Shown in pieces: positions 34,616-47,796 of a stretch of DNA of 64,000 nt (the first letter of the stretch is position 1; each line of letters starts with the position of its first letter). The stretch lies in NCBI GenBank assembly GCA_000222875.2, contig AFRD01000133.1, positions 1 to 64,000 of the forward strand. Direction: 5' to 3'. Both the position numbers and the translations under genes were made by a program. The stretch comes from Periglandula ipomoeae IasaF13 (Eukaryota; Ascomycota; Sordariomycetes; Hypocreales; Clavicipitaceae). The notes beneath the pieces were generated by a model that was not told the DNA's origin, made no database searches, and saw only the letters and a program-made list of their open reading frames with translations.

Positions 34616-36188
34616 TGGCTGGGATGACTGGTATGGACGAGCACATGATATCGGCGCACTGAACGGGGTTTTCTTTCTCTTTTCCATTTCCTCTTCCTGC
34701 GTGCGTTTTAATGTTTCACTTGCAATTTTTTTTCTGTGTACTTGTGGAGATCTGCTTCACTTTTAGCATGCTTGAGGTAGATTAGCATAAAACTAATGAT
34801 TTTTTGAACGTGGAGCACTAAATTCCTTTCTATGTAAACTCTTAATGCCCTGTAAACCTGATATTGTCACTCTTATCCCAGTGTTTGCGCTTAACCTTGC
34901 TGAAAAAGCGTTTACCTGTTAGAGTTCTTAGAACCAGGAAGTTTCCGCTTGGACAAGATGTCTGCCCTATCAGAATCTTCGTCGCGACCTTTGCGCGGAG
35001 TTGGATCATCTTAGACTTAGTTGCTGCGTAGTCAACAGTCTGTCGCACTCAGTCTACGTAGTCGATAGTGAGTTATTCGTGAGCATTGAGATTTTCAGGG
35101 CGAAGGTACGTAAACTACTAAAAACGAAGTTGTGGATGATGACGCCACCCGATCACACGGTCCTCGTGGTTCAGCAAGAACAACTAATTGAAGTTGTGTA
35201 CTGGAAATGTAAATGTGTAATGTGACAAATGGCGCGCGTCAGCTCGAGTTTGACAGTTCTACCCGCACCCGCGGCTTATACCATGTCCACTTTTTTGACT
35301 TTCGCAGCCATGGGGCCAAGCCTATGGGCAAAAGAATAGTTCTGTTATTTGCTTTAAGGGAGACAAAGGCGCCCGATTAGGAAAGTGTCTTCTAGCGAGA
35401 GAACTGGGCCAATCCGGAAAGCTGTTGTTGGGCTATTCAGCCAGTTTGATGTAAGTTCTTGGTGGCTTTCAACAAGCTGATCTAACAGTGATTTGTTCAT
35501 GACGCTTGATTGGGTTCCCTTTTTTATTTCCTAGCATCGATTCATGCTCTGCGGGCTAGAGTATCTCAGTCTGGCGTTTTTGTCTCTTCTGTTGAGGCTA
35601 CTTTGCTTTCAATAGAGCTTTGCAGGCCACAAGGCATATGCATGACCAGCATCGTAGAAAAAAAGACCCTTGTTGTATATTCTCTAATCACCAATGATCA
35701 GCCGCACAAATATAGTGCACTATGAATTCTTTTATTCTACTTGTAACATCCTATGAGGCGAAGACCACCTATCAGTAATGTCAAGGGCACAACGCTAGCG
35801 GTTCTGTGAGTTATAATAAACAGAAACACAGTTACGTAGCGAGGTTGAAGAAGCGGCTACGACATGCGAAATAACTTTTTTATTTATAATATGATACAGA
35901 CTCTAGAAAGAAAAAACAAACGGAGTTTCAATTCAGTTGTTGCCAGCTCTAAACCAAGAGCGGTTATTGAAACCGTATCTATAAGCAGCCGCAAACAGCC
36001 ACAAACAAGGATATGATCTAACATAACCCAACCCACCTCATTCCTGTCCTGTCTTGCCCTGTCCTGTCCCATCCCATTCCTGAGGTGTTCTTGCAAAGTC
36101 CGGTACCCAGATACCCGGTCGCCACGCGTGCGATTCAGGACAAGGTTCATCAACATGCACTGCCATGGTCTGCAACTCATCTTGTTCT
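34616..36188. other. Intergenic, no gene seen
   Basis: Includes the 3' region of the large gene and AT-rich sequence. Small open frames here have no family features. Confidence 0.45.
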
Positions 36189-36472
36189 TCACGAGAAGCT
36201 GATGATAACTCCACCGACACCGCTGGCAGAGAGCGTCTGAGACACGGAAGTCGCGGTGGATAAGACAAAGCTGAAATCACCACCACCATCGGCAGGAAGC
36301 ATGTAGAACCATCCGTCATCGAATGTCCAGTATGCAGAAGATCCACCGCCACCGCCGCCATTGTAACCGTTGCCGGCGACACCATCGGCAGCAGACGTGG
36401 TGTAGCCAGCCGTTGTGCCTCTGGCCAGTGGCCAGTGGCCGTGACCAGCGATCCGCCACCGGCCTTGGTGCT
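36189..36472 (-). other. Possible exon of a small glycine-rich protein
   Basis: A reverse-strand frame of about 94 codons is open from a TTATAG acceptor-like site at 36473 to a TGA at 36189. It has strongly coding-like codon use (C/T in third positions) and a glycine run (NGYNGGGGGGSSAYW, then PADGGGDFSF) and ends VGGVIISFS. No start codon or upstream exon could be joined, so it may be the last exon of a decayed or very divergent gene. A GGCCAGTGGCCAGTGGCC repeat lies inside. Confidence 0.35.
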
Positions 36473-37952
36473 CTATAAAATAGGTATGAACAAGCTCATT
36501 AGTGATGCATAAGAGATGACTATCTCATGTTGACGCTGTTAAAGGCGTTGCGCCTGCTTGAATCGCTGGCTGACGTCTCGGCACTGAGATAAAAACAGTC
36601 TTTCCAGTTTCCGATACACACTGGCTGGGGCCACGGGTGCAATAAAAGCTAATCGACTGTTGACAATGTTCATTAACGAGACTTCTTCCTGGAAGGAGAC
36701 CGGAGGATTTGCTTTGAAAAATAAGCCCGGCACCTGGGAAATCTCTAGTCGAGAATGGTATGGTCTGGCACGGCGCGATCAGGTGTAAATTTATGCTGAG
36801 CTTCGAGACTGGGGATATGGCCTCTATATTCCAGCTCCGTGCTGATCATCGCGTCAAAAATTCATCACACCCATGAACTCGGGGCCTGTCTGTTGTAAAA
36901 CCTGATGACCTTACGGCATTTCTAATATCCACCAACAAAATATGAATAAATACCAACACCTCACAGGAAGACTTTACTAACAGGGGAGCTGTAATAGAAC
37001 CAAAATCCAACAGCGGCTAGGCATTATCCTCAACCGCCATTATCCTCAACCAGTTCAGAGCCTCGCGGCCGATCATGAAAGCGGTGGTCGCCAAAAAAGC
37101 TAGCACGCTATCACCATTGTTCCACACTAATCATCCGTGAATCAAAACGGTCCAGCATTGAGGCTTCTGAACCTAACTCCATGTCCGTGACTGGTTGACA
37201 AGAGGTGCCTCAGATCATGGCTTCCAGAAAATAACGCATTGAAGGCGCCAATTGACTCTCAAGGCGAACTCAGCAATCTTGCACAAGCGCGTTTGCCAGG
37301 CCCAAAGATGAAAGGACACAATCGGCCATGGCATAAATTACGTCCCAGCCAGGTTCTTCTACGAGAGACTAGACGACTAGAGCATTGGATGGCGATTGAA
37401 TCGAAGGAGATTTACGAGCCGAACTTCCAATCTCTACCGACAACCCATGGTAGCAGCAATCTTGCGATGGTACTGGGACGGCATAGCTGCTCTCCTAGTT
37501 CTTTTTTTGACACTTAGCTTCGGCTGCGGGGCGCATCTTGCTGGTTCTGTCATTTGACGCATGAATCCTTCACGGCCGAGGTACCCGGCCGAGGAGGATT
37601 GAGCCGAAAATACCAGAACTGGGAACCGACCAGCTAGTTGTCGATTATAGTCAGCGACGGTTCTAGTGGTCTCGCCCGTAATCAAGCATATGCCTTTAGT
37701 CATTTGAGAGCATAAACGCTGGGGCAAGCAATGCAATTGAAGCAGTCTGGTCAATCTGGTCTTGCCAGCAGCCAAGCAACCAAAGCAACCAGCGCCGGGC
37801 CGTCACTACATCAGCGTGGGGCTGGCTGCACGTGATGCCCTGAATTAGGAATGTCAGGTCTGGTACCACTGTACCAGCAAGCACTTTTGCCATGCTGAGC
37901 CGCGATTAGTGCGAGAGTGTGGGAGAATTCTCAGAGTGCGTATACAGGACAC
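36473..37952. other. Intergenic, no gene seen
   Basis: Promoter side of the aminopeptidase plus about 1 kb without recognisable content. Confidence 0.45.
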
Positions 37953-40158
37953 ATGTCGTGGTTCTCGATATTCAAGAGAGCGACATTCCTACCACTTTCC
38001 AAGGCCTCATCTATCCCCGGTCTGCGTCGCGGCTTCGCAACTGTCAACACCATGGCAAACCGCGATCCCACCACTCTGTCCAACTACTCGGCTTGGCGCA
38101 CCAAGCACACCACCGTCAACTTCAAGCTGGACTTTGACCAAAAGCTCCTCAAGGGTACCGCTACTCTTCAGCTAGAAAGCCAACCCGACAAGCAGAGCCA
38201 AGAAGTTGTTCTGGATACCCGCTTCATCAATGTCAAGGGCGTCAACGTCAACTCAGCTGAATCAAAATGGGAGCTGAAGCCACACAGTGACCCCTTCGGC
38301 GCTCCTCTCCACATGTCCGTCCCCGAGGGTGCCGCCAAAGGCGATGTTATCAATGTCGCTATCGACCTGGAGACAACTGCCAAGTGCACGGCGCTACAAT
38401 GGCTGACCCCTGCGCAGACTTCGAATAAGAAGCATCCTTATATGTTCTCGCAGTGCCAGGCCATCAATACACGATCCATTTTCCCCTGCCAGGATACTCC
38501 TGATGTCAAATCCACCTTTTCTTTCAAGCTGACGTCTTCACTACCCGTCGTTGCCAGTGGTGTTCCCGTGGGTGACCACACCCCTTCTGTGGGCACTGAG
38601 AAAACCTATGAATTTGAGCAGAAGGTTCCTATCCCATTGTATCTGTTCGCTGTGGCCTCGGGTGATATTGTTGCCGCCAAGATTGGCTCCAGATCTGTCG
38701 TCGTCACCGGCCCGAATGAGCTCGACGACTGCAAATGGGAGCTTGAGCGGGATATGGACAAGTTCATGGATGTTGCAGAGAAGTTGATCTTCCCTTATAA
38801 GTGGGGAGAGTACAACGTGCTGGTTCTTCCTCCCAGCTTTCCTTACGGAGGTGAGTTTGAAGTCCCCATTGACCATCTTCTCATCATTCCTTCAAAGGAG
38901 GAGTCCGGTAACAGAAAATTTCAGGCATGGAAAACCCAATTTACACCTTCGCGACACCCACCATTATCAGCGGTGACCGCCAGAATGTGGACGTTATCGC
39001 ACATGAGCTGAGCCACAGCTGGAGTGGCAATTTGGTCTCAAATGCCAACTGGGAGCATTTTTGAGTGGTTTCCTCTCTACACTTCTTATTCAGTGATATG
39101 AATCCGTGTTTCCGTTAACTGACATGTCCTTCCCGCAGCTGGCTGAATGAAGGCTGGACCGTGTATCTGGAGCGAAGAATCCAGGCTGCCATCCACAGCG
39201 AAGCCGAATTTGACTTCTCTTCCATCATTGGCTGGAAAGGCCTCGGTGAGTGCTCTCCTCGACCGTTCATGTCAAAAACCAGCAATTGACGACTAATTCA
39301 TTTGCAGAGGACGCTGTCGAGCTATTCGGCAAGGACCATGAATACATTAAACTCATCATCAGTCACAAGAATGTCGACCCCGAGGATGTTTACAGCATCG
39401 TCGCTTACGAGAAAGGCTTCCACTTCTTGTACTACTTAGACCGCTTGGTCGGTCGTGAGGCGTTTGACAAGTTCATTCCTCGCTACTTTGCCAAGTGGTC
39501 TGGAAAGTCTCTTGACTCTTTCGAGTTCAAAGACACGTTTTTGGACTTCTTCAATGGCCTCGGCGACGAAACTATCAAGCAGAAGATTGCCTCAATCGAC
39601 TGGGAAGGTTGTCTGTACACTCCAGGTCTGCCACCCAAGCCTGACTTCGATACCACTATGGTAGCAGCGTGCTACGAGTTAGCCTCCAAGTGGCAGGACT
39701 CTGTAAGTGCCCACCCGACAATTTACTCTCCCTCATTTGCTAGTGATGTGTCCAATTCTGATAACTGTGTACAGTCTTTCGAGCCTGCGCCGAAGGATGT
39801 GGAATCATTTACAGCCAACCAGAAAATCGCCTTCCTGGATAAGCTCCAAGAATCCGGAACTCTTGCCACCGAACGCGCCCAGCTTCTCGGCAAAGTATAC
39901 GATTTCATCTCTTCCAAGAATGTCGAGCTCAAGTCATCCTACTACCGCATCGCCCTTGACGCCAAGGGCCCAACGTGTGTGTATGGTGTAGCTGAGCTGC
40001 TCGGTTCTGTAGGCCGCATGAAGTTTGTGCGTCCCTTGTTCCGCGGTCTCAACAAGGTCAATCGCGAATTAGCTTTGGAGACATTTGCCAAGAACAAGGA
40101 GTTCTATCATCCGATCTGTAAGGGCATGGTTGAGAAGGATCTTGGTCTTCAGGAATAG
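37953..40158 (+). CDS. Leukotriene A4 hydrolase/M1 aminopeptidase with an altered splice donor
   Basis: Five exons (37953-38850, 38925-39060, 39139-39245, 39308-39702, 39775-40158) fit in phase for 639 aa, matching the LTA4H/yeast LAP2 family. A mitochondrial-type presequence precedes a second Met at 38052 (MANRD), so dual targeting is possible. The catalytic parts are GGMENP, HELSHSW (zinc His 326 and 330) and WLNEGWT (zinc Glu on exon 3). The C-terminal helical HEAT-like domain is complete. Intron 2 (39061-39138) has a normal acceptor, but its first bases are TTGAGT rather than GTGAGT. If the intron were kept, TGA follows at once and the NEGWT zinc ligand is lost. The rest is undamaged. Confidence 0.85.
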
Positions 40159-40265
40159 ATAAAAAAAGAGCAATGAGTTTAGGTTTAAAAAAAAGCATGT
40201 AAACGGTCGACAAGGGTCTCAGGCGCAGTGGATTCATCTTTAACAATTTGACGTAGCTGAAGGTG

Positions 40266-40673
40266 CTATTCTAGCCATGTCGAGGCACCCATGACAACTG
40301 ACCAGGTCTGATCCTCCGACCTGACAAATTTCTCTGTAGATAAGACGTCCTTGCCGCCAAAGTTGCCATACAAATGGGGGAAACCATCCTCCCACTTGAT
40401 GGGATCTGCGAAGCGAGCAAGCTCGAATTTGAACAGCCAGAAGACGGAAGCGCCAGCGAAGAATCGATCGCAGGTGAGGGGAACCTAAAGGGAAATGAGC
40501 GTTGAAGGCAAAGTATCCGCGAGACTTTCAAAACTCACCTGTTGACCAGTGCTCAAGTGAACGAAACCATCCTGTTCATCGAGCGAGGACAGAGGGAACT
40601 GCTCAGGGATCGACTCCGGAGGAGCGGAGGGAATGATTTTGTACACGTATTTAGGGGGCGCGTCGGCTGACAT
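40266..40673 (-). CDS. DUF952 family protein
   Basis: Two exons (40673-40539 and 40484-40266; intron GTGAGT...TTTAG, 54 bp) encode 117 aa. It has the DUF952 pattern: YKIIP near the start, DEQDGFVHLSTGQQVPLTCDRFFAG, then WEDGFPHLYG and a closing W. DUF952 proteins are small, soluble and structurally related to ADP-ribosyl-transferase-like folds; the cellular role is not established. It is tail-to-tail with the aminopeptidase. Intact. Confidence 0.85.
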
Positions 40674-40951
40674 TTTTTTTGTCCTTATTACGAATTGGTG
40701 TAATGTTAGTATCAAGTTATTGAATCAATCACGATTTTATTCGGTTCAAGGGTAGGTAGGGTGGCTGCGGGGAATTCCGATGAGGCACATTTGAGTGGCT
40801 GCCTGTGCCTTGCAGAATCAGAGCTCGAGCTCACCGATGCCCCACCACGCAAGAACCACGACACGACATTCACAACATAGCCCGCTTTCCATCGAAGTCG
40901 GCATGGTAACCAGCAGTCTATGGGAATGCTGTTGGTAGTGTTACGGCTCAG

Positions 40952-41411
40952 ATGTCGCGGGGACCACTGGCTTCCAAGCTGTGTTTCCTCTCGCAGTTGC
41001 CACGGCAGGAGACCGGTGTCAAAGTCCGATTCTTAGGATGGTAAGAGTGTTTGATGCATGAGATATGATTGACTGAATGCCAGGGAACAAGATGAGTCGA
41101 GGCTGACATGTTCCAGTGTCACATCATATGATACCGCGACTGCTTCAGCTAAGCTCGGGCATCTATACCCTAAAGACACCAATGTCGTGGTGTCAGTGGA
41201 CCTAAGGCTGGTGCTGGAAACCCTTGAACCAGGAATTACAAGTGTAGGAGAGTGGGTGAACGTTATAGGGTACGTGTTGGACATAAATGAGCCTGGCCGG
41301 CCGGAAGGTGCAGATGCGCATGTTCAGGCGCTGATGATTTGGTCGACGGGGCCGCTGGACATCCACGAGTATGAGAGGACGGTGGAGGATGGATCAATGA
41401 GCCAGAGTTAA
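40952..41411 (+). CDS. TEN1: CST complex subunit Ten1
   Basis: Two exons (40952-41040, 41117-41411; intron GTAAGA...TCCAG with GCTGAC branch point) give 127 aa. It is a single OB-fold: LCFLSQLPRQETGVKVRFLGCV, a central LGHLYPKDTNVVVSVDLRLVLETL, GEWVNVIGYV, and the closing LMIWSTGPLDIHEYE helix. This order is that of fungal Ten1, the small subunit of the Cdc13/Stn1/Ten1 telomere-capping complex. It is compact and easily missed because exon 1 has only 89 nt. Divergent from the DUF952 gene, with a 278-bp shared upstream region. Confidence 0.75.
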
Positions 41412-42533
41412 GGGGTGCGAGCTTGAACTTATTTTCTAAATTGACTGAGCTTGGCCTCGTACTTCTAGCATGAAGAACCTTCAGTATAACATGCAATATG
41501 AGCCCTCCGCAATCGGACTTCGTCATAATAATAGTGGTGGCTGTTCCTCATGCACGATCCTTGGCCATCCGTTGCTGGGTTCCTCTCAGGGTCCTGCCGT
41601 ACCGACCCGAGCCCGCTGACGGTTCCTACCACGCGATGCCGTGCTGTTACAGCCTGATCAACTTCCTCTCGCGTGTTCGGGTAAGAGTACTTGGCTCTTC
41701 CGCGTGAGACAATGTGAGCATGATGATGCCTCAAGCCAGACAAGGGAGACTTCGAAGCATAAAGTGACAATTTCACACTCAAATGACTGCACGAATTTAG
41801 CCTGGTTGAGATGCAGCGGGGCGGGGCGACGTCAGAGGGGCCAGGCACGGCAGGCACGGGCAGGGGCGATGATAGCACCTGCCTGCCCTGCGCCGCGTAC
41901 AGGCAACATGCACGTGAACGTGCCCCTGTGTGGTCCAGCGCGACGTTTACTGCCCCAATCAGATCCAACTAGCGGTGGCTTTCCCGGCTATGACAGCTCA
42001 ACGCTAGCACCAGCGCGACCGCGTTTCTCTCAACTTCTCTGTTGAGACAAATGTGCTCCTCGTCAGCGATCCCAGACATAATACACTCTTGCGAATCACG
42101 ACATTCCTGCAACCCTTTCACGACTTACGACTTGCTTCACACGATCCCCGCACAGCTGCATCTGCAGTCTACGGCCGCGCGATCAACCTCACACTCCTTT
42201 TCGCCAGCTTATACAAACGTTCTCGCACAGGGTCGCCTTTGTGTCGTCATTTGGTCCCCTGACGGCTAGCTGGCCTGACTTCCAAAAGCTGCCACTCCTA
42301 CGGCTCGCCCTACGCGCACGGCACGAGGGGGCATAATCAAGAGTATGAAATTTTCCGCTTGACCAAAAATACGCTTCCGAGACGACTCATCGTAATCTCT
42401 CCAGGAGTTGGCCTGGCAAATATTCATTGCTCGCATACCCGATTCCGTGGGGAACAACTGGCCGGCACGACTTGCGTAGAGACCCTCAACTTTCAGGGGA
42501 CCAACCCAGGTCCCCGCACACAAATCAGCAATC
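41412..42533. other. Intergenic/5' region of the kinesin gene
   Basis: No gene seen. GC-rich, then pyrimidine-rich sequence before the kinesin start, probably promoter and leader. Confidence 0.5.
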
Positions 42534-45500
42534 ATGGCACCAGCAGGTGGTGGAAATATCAAGGTGGTGGTGAGAGTGCGCCCGTTCAATGGCAGAGGTG
42601 AGTAGTAGAAGGGGGTTTCATTCTACCGCATCGCAGGACTTTTGGCTCGCGCATGCTGCATTTCCTCAAGACAGATATACTGATTTCCATGCAGAAATTG
42701 ACCGCGGATCAAAATGTATTGTCGAAATGAAGGACAACCAGACAGTCCTTACCACTCCCGACGGTCATGGAGGTAAAGGTGCCAAAGACGCGGGTGCAAA
42801 AACATTTGCTTTCGATCGATCATACTGGTCATTCAACAAAGACGACTCGAACTACGCCGGCCAATCGAATTTGTTTGACGACCTGGGTGCGCCTCTTCTC
42901 GACAACGCTTTCCAAGGATACAATAATTGTATCTTCGCCTACGGTCAGACAGGTTCCGGAAAGTCATACTCCATGATGGGTTATGGCAAAGAAGTCGGTA
43001 TTATCCCCAACATTTGCCAAGAAATGTTCAATCGAATCAGTGCCATCCAGGAGGACAAGAGCACCAAATGTACCGTGGAGGTGTCTTATCTCGAAATTTA
43101 CAATGAGCGCGTTCGTGACTTACTCAACCCGGCGACCAAGGGCAATCTGAAAGTTCGAGAACATCCATCGACGGGCCCCTATGTCGAAGATCTGGCCAAG
43201 CTCGTTGTGGGCAGTTTCCAAGAAATTGAGAACTTGATGGACGAAGGCAACAAAGCCAGAACTGTTGCCGCAACAAACATGAATGAAACATCAAGTCGAA
43301 GTCACGCTGTCTTCACCCTTATGCTCACGCAGAAAAAGTACGACGCCGAGACCAAGATGGAGATGGAAAAGGTGGCCAAGATTAGCTTGGTTGATTTGGC
43401 AGGCTCCGAACGTGCAACATCGACTGGCGCAACTGGTGCACGTCTGAAGGAAGGTGCTGAAATCAACCGATCGTTGTCCACACTCGGTCGTGTCATTGCT
43501 GCATTGGCGGACTTATCGACGGGGAAGAAGAAGGGTGCAACACAGGTTTCGTACCGTGATAGTGTTCTGACTTGGCTCCTCAAGGACTCACTGGGTGGCA
43601 ACAGTATGACCGCGATGATTGCAGCTATCAGTCCTGCCGATATCAATTATGACGAAACGCTTAGTACACTGCGGTACGCTGACTCGGCCAAGAGAATCAA
43701 GAATCACGCCGTCATCAACGAAGACGCGAATGCTCGCATGATCAGAGAGTTGAAGGAGGAATTGGCCGTGTTGAGAAGCAAATTAGGAGGCGGCACGGTC
43801 GCGCCCGGAGGGACCCCCATTCCTGCAGAAGAGGTTTATGCCGAAGGCACTCCTCTAGAAAAGCAAATGGTCACCATTACGACGTCAGACGGTACTGTCA
43901 AAAAGGTTTCCAAAGCAGACATTGCAGAGCAGCTCAATCAAAGTGAGAAGCTGCTTTCTGACCTGAATCAGACATGGGAACAGAAACTGCAAAAGACAGA
44001 GGTGATTCATAAGGAGAGAGAAGCAGCCTTGGAAGAGCTCGGTATCAGCATTGAGAAAGGCTTCATCGGACTGAGCACACCGAAGAAAATGCCCCATTTG
44101 GTCAATCTGTCGGATGATCCTCTTCTCGCCGAATGTCTTGTGTACAACCTCAAGCCAGGCACCACCACAGTTGGTAATGTTGACACGAATGCTGACCACC
44201 AAGCCAATATTCGTTTGAATGGAACAAGAATTTTGCATGACCATTGCAAGTTCGAAAACAACTCGGACGGAACTGTCATGGTGGTGCCAACCGAAGGAGC
44301 CTCTGTCATGGTCAACGGTAAGCGCATCACGGAGCCTAAGCAGCTTCATTCTGGCTACCGAGTGATCTTGGGCGACTTCCACATCTTCCGGTTCAACCAT
44401 CCGTTGGAGGCGAGGGCTGAGAGAGCAGAGGTGGGATCAAGTTTGTTGCGGCAATCCATCACAGCCAGCCAGCTCCAAGCCTTGGATCGTACACCATCCC
44501 CTCGGCCGGGTCACGAGAGATCAATAAGTAAGGTTTCCGACTTTGGTGACTCGCGCCCTGAATCTCCAGCATCATTTTTGCGCAACGGTCGGGATTCTGA
44601 CTGGTCGCTTGCCCGAAGAGAAGCAGCTGGTGCTATCCTTGGCTCAGACCAAAACTTCACAAGTTTAACAGATGAAGAGTTGAATGCCCTGTTTGAGGAG
44701 GTTCAGAAAGCGCGAGCGGAGCGTGTTATTGGCCGTGAAGATGGAGAAGACACAGAATCGGTCACATCATACCAATTGCGTGAGAAGTACATGTCAACAG
44801 GTACGATTGACAACTTCTCGCTCGACACAGCTCTGACTATGCCGTCAACGCCGAAACAGGGAGAGCAAGACGATAGGCTGAAAGAGGCTCGAGAAGAGAT
44901 GCAAAGCCAACTGGAGAGGCAGAAAGAAGAGTTTCAAGAACAGCTCAAAAGCGCCGAAGCCGCCAACGTCGAGGTTGCAGAGATCAAGAAGGAGAAGGCC
45001 AAAATGGAGACAGCTCTTCTTGAGCTCAAAGAAGACATGCAAAAACAGCTCAACCTGCAACGTAAACAATACGAGGAAAAGATCGAGAAAATGGACCCGT
45101 TGAAACGACCCAAGGCAAACCCAAAGCTGTCTGACGATGAGATCGAGCGAGCGAAAAAGGTGATCCGAGTGTGGCGGGGTCGCCATTTTGTCAAAATGGC
45201 CGAGACCGTTCTACAAAATGCCGCCGTCTTGAAAGAAGCGCAGATCATGAGCAACGAGCTGGACGAGAGTGTCGTGTTTCAGTTCACTGTTGTGGACGTT
45301 GGGCATGCTTTGTGCTCGTCATACGACATGGTGTTGAACGGGTTGACTGGTGAAGGAGAAGATACCGCGTTAGAAGAGGCACAGAAGCCGTGCATCGGAA
45401 TCCGTGTCATCGACTACAAAAACAGCGTGGTACATCTCTGGAGCTTAGAGAAACTCCATGACCGTGTTCGCCAAATGCGACAGATGCATCAATACCTCGA

Positions 45501-47796
45501 CCAACCAGAATATGCACAACATTTGAGCCTTGACAATCCTTTTGTGGAAACCTGCATGCCGTCATATACACTGGTTGGTGAAGTGGATGTTCCTCTGAAG
45601 GCTGTTTTCGAGAGTCGAGTTCAGGACTTTACCCTCGACGTACTGTCGCCATATACATCACACGCAATCGGTATCATCAAGCTGTCGCTGGAGCCATCCC
45701 ACGCAAGGGCTCCGACGAACACACTGAAATTCAACGTGGTAATGCATGAGCTGATTGGCTTTGCAGAGCGCGAGGGTACTGAAGTCCATGCGCAGCTATT
45801 CATACCAGGTATCTCAGAGGACGGTGTAACTACGACTCAAATGATCACAGAGTTCGATGAGGGCCCCATTCGCTTCGAGAGCGTCCACAACATGAGCGTG
45901 TCTCTGTTTGCCCCGCAAGAAGTCACGCTTCGAGCTTCGATCTTCGCAAAGGTGTCCACGATGCACTTGGATAAACTCCTTAGTTGGGATGACATGAGAG
46001 ATGCAGGACCTATGCGAGATATAACAAAGGGATCACGCATCAATGAGTCTCAATTCTTCACACAAGAAAAGCATGATTTGCTTTCGCGAGTACAAATAAT
46101 GGAGCTGAACGAGAATGGTGAATATCAGCCGGTAGAGGTCAGTCAGACAAGCGAACTGAATACTGGCACTTTTCAATTGCACCAGGGCCTGCAGCGACGT
46201 ATCGGTATCAACATCTCTCACAGCTCCGGCGACGCTCTGCCCTGGGGTGATGTTACTGCTGTACGCGTTGGCAAAGTTCGGCTCGTGGACTCAGCTGGCA
46301 AGACTCCCGATATGGGCAGCAGCGAGCCGGATGTATCACTGAAATTGGCGTCGAATCCTGTCTTTCGGGAAAACCCCAATGGCACAAGAAGCATCACGAT
46401 CTATGCACAGTGGGATTCGAGCTTGCACAACTCACTCCTGTTAGACAGGGTGACTGCGGATAAGTACCGCGTGCAAATGACGATACACTGGGAGATCAGC
46501 TCAGAGAAACTAGCAGAGCCGATGAAGTTTGCCCAAAAGGTATGTGTACAGATTTTGTCGCGCACATTTGTTCGGCAAACTTCCATGTTCTCTTCGCTTT
46601 GGCAGAATGTCAGATTCGTTCGCTCCTCCACTGGCATTTTCACCCTCACCATGCGACCAGCCCCGATCAAGCGTGTAGGAGATCTGTGGCGCATGAATAG
46701 TCAACATGACTATGTTAAGGGTGAAGAGAACTTGACAAGCTGGGCCCCTCGTGGCGTCTCACTTGTTAGTGACTTCATCATGGCACGCAAAAAGAAAAGG
46801 CGGGCTGCTGAAATAGGATCTGTGCAGACCACGCTTCATAAGCTGGGAGTGGATATCTCCACTGTTCGTGCTGCAGAGGAAGAGCCGGCCCCAGAGCCAT
46901 TGCCGGAAGTTACACGTATAGTTCCGGATGATGACGACGATGTGCTCAATGACACTCCAGACACGTCGCAAGCACCGTCCATCGACGAGGGCTCTGACAA
47001 CGAGGGCGAGGAAACGGTAAAGGTGGACAGCCAAGAACCACCCCCTACGGAGGAGGCAGCCCTTGAGGAAGACAAGAAACCCGAATCCGAATACAACGAA
47101 CATCAGACCGACTTGCTAGAGAAGTCTCTCAGACTGTGGCTCAAATATCCAGACCCATTGACCAACATTCTCAGCCCTGCCAACACTGCTCCACCCACAA
47201 ATGGCATCGCTCCCGACTCCTCACTCCCTCCAAGCCTGATCACGACCATTATTCGCTTCCCAAAAAATCCCAAGGTACTCAAAGGCGGGTATCTGCTCGT
47301 TCCCAACAACGACTCTACCAGATGGGTCAAGCGCTTTGTCGAACTTCGACGGCCGTATCTCCATATTCATTCCGCCAGTGACGGCGATGAAGTAGCCCTT
47401 GTCAGCCTTCGCAACTCTCGCGTCGACAGCCAGCCCGGCGTTCTGGGTCTCCACGGCCCAGATGACTATGATGCGCCCCAGGGCAATTCCCAAGGCCCCG
47501 ATTTCACTCCAGGTCATCGCCGCACCACATCAGGACGAGTTATTTCCACTATATGGACTGGAACGGGAAGTGGCGGCTCATCAGGCAGCTCCGGCCAAGG
47601 CTTAACACGTCTCAGCGAGCGCATGCAGGCGGCTGTATTCGCAATCTACGGTACAGACAACACATGGCTCTTCGCAGCAAGGAGCGAGAAAGACAAGATG
47701 GACTGGATATTCCGCATCGACCAAACATATCTGTCCAACAGCGAAAGCACCCCCAACAGCGGCATTATGAGTCCTTATCAAGGGAGCGAATACTGA
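42534..47796 (+). CDS. Kinesin-3 motor Unc104/KIF1
   Basis: Short exon 1 (42534-42597, IKVVVRVRPFNGR) is spliced by a 97-bp intron to one 5.1-kb exon (42695-47796), for 1721 aa. The N-terminal motor has the P-loop GQTGSGKS (105-112), NETSSRSHAVF (switch I) and DLAGSERA (switch II). After a neck coiled coil comes an FHA domain (about 520-620), a coiled coil (EEMQSQLERQKEEF), KIF1B/DUF3694-type regions, and a C-terminal pleckstrin-homology domain (KGGYLLVPNNDSTRWVKRFVELRRPYL...). Kinesin-3 carries early endosomes and other organelles toward microtubule plus ends in hyphae. The whole frame is intact. Confidence 0.95.

Noticed and set aside
46540..46605. Possible 66-bp in-frame intron in the kinesin gene (GTATGT...GGCAG)
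   Set aside because: The encoded stretch (VCVQILSRTFVRQTSMFSSL) looks like conserved kinesin-3 sequence, so it is kept as exon; RNA-seq would settle it.
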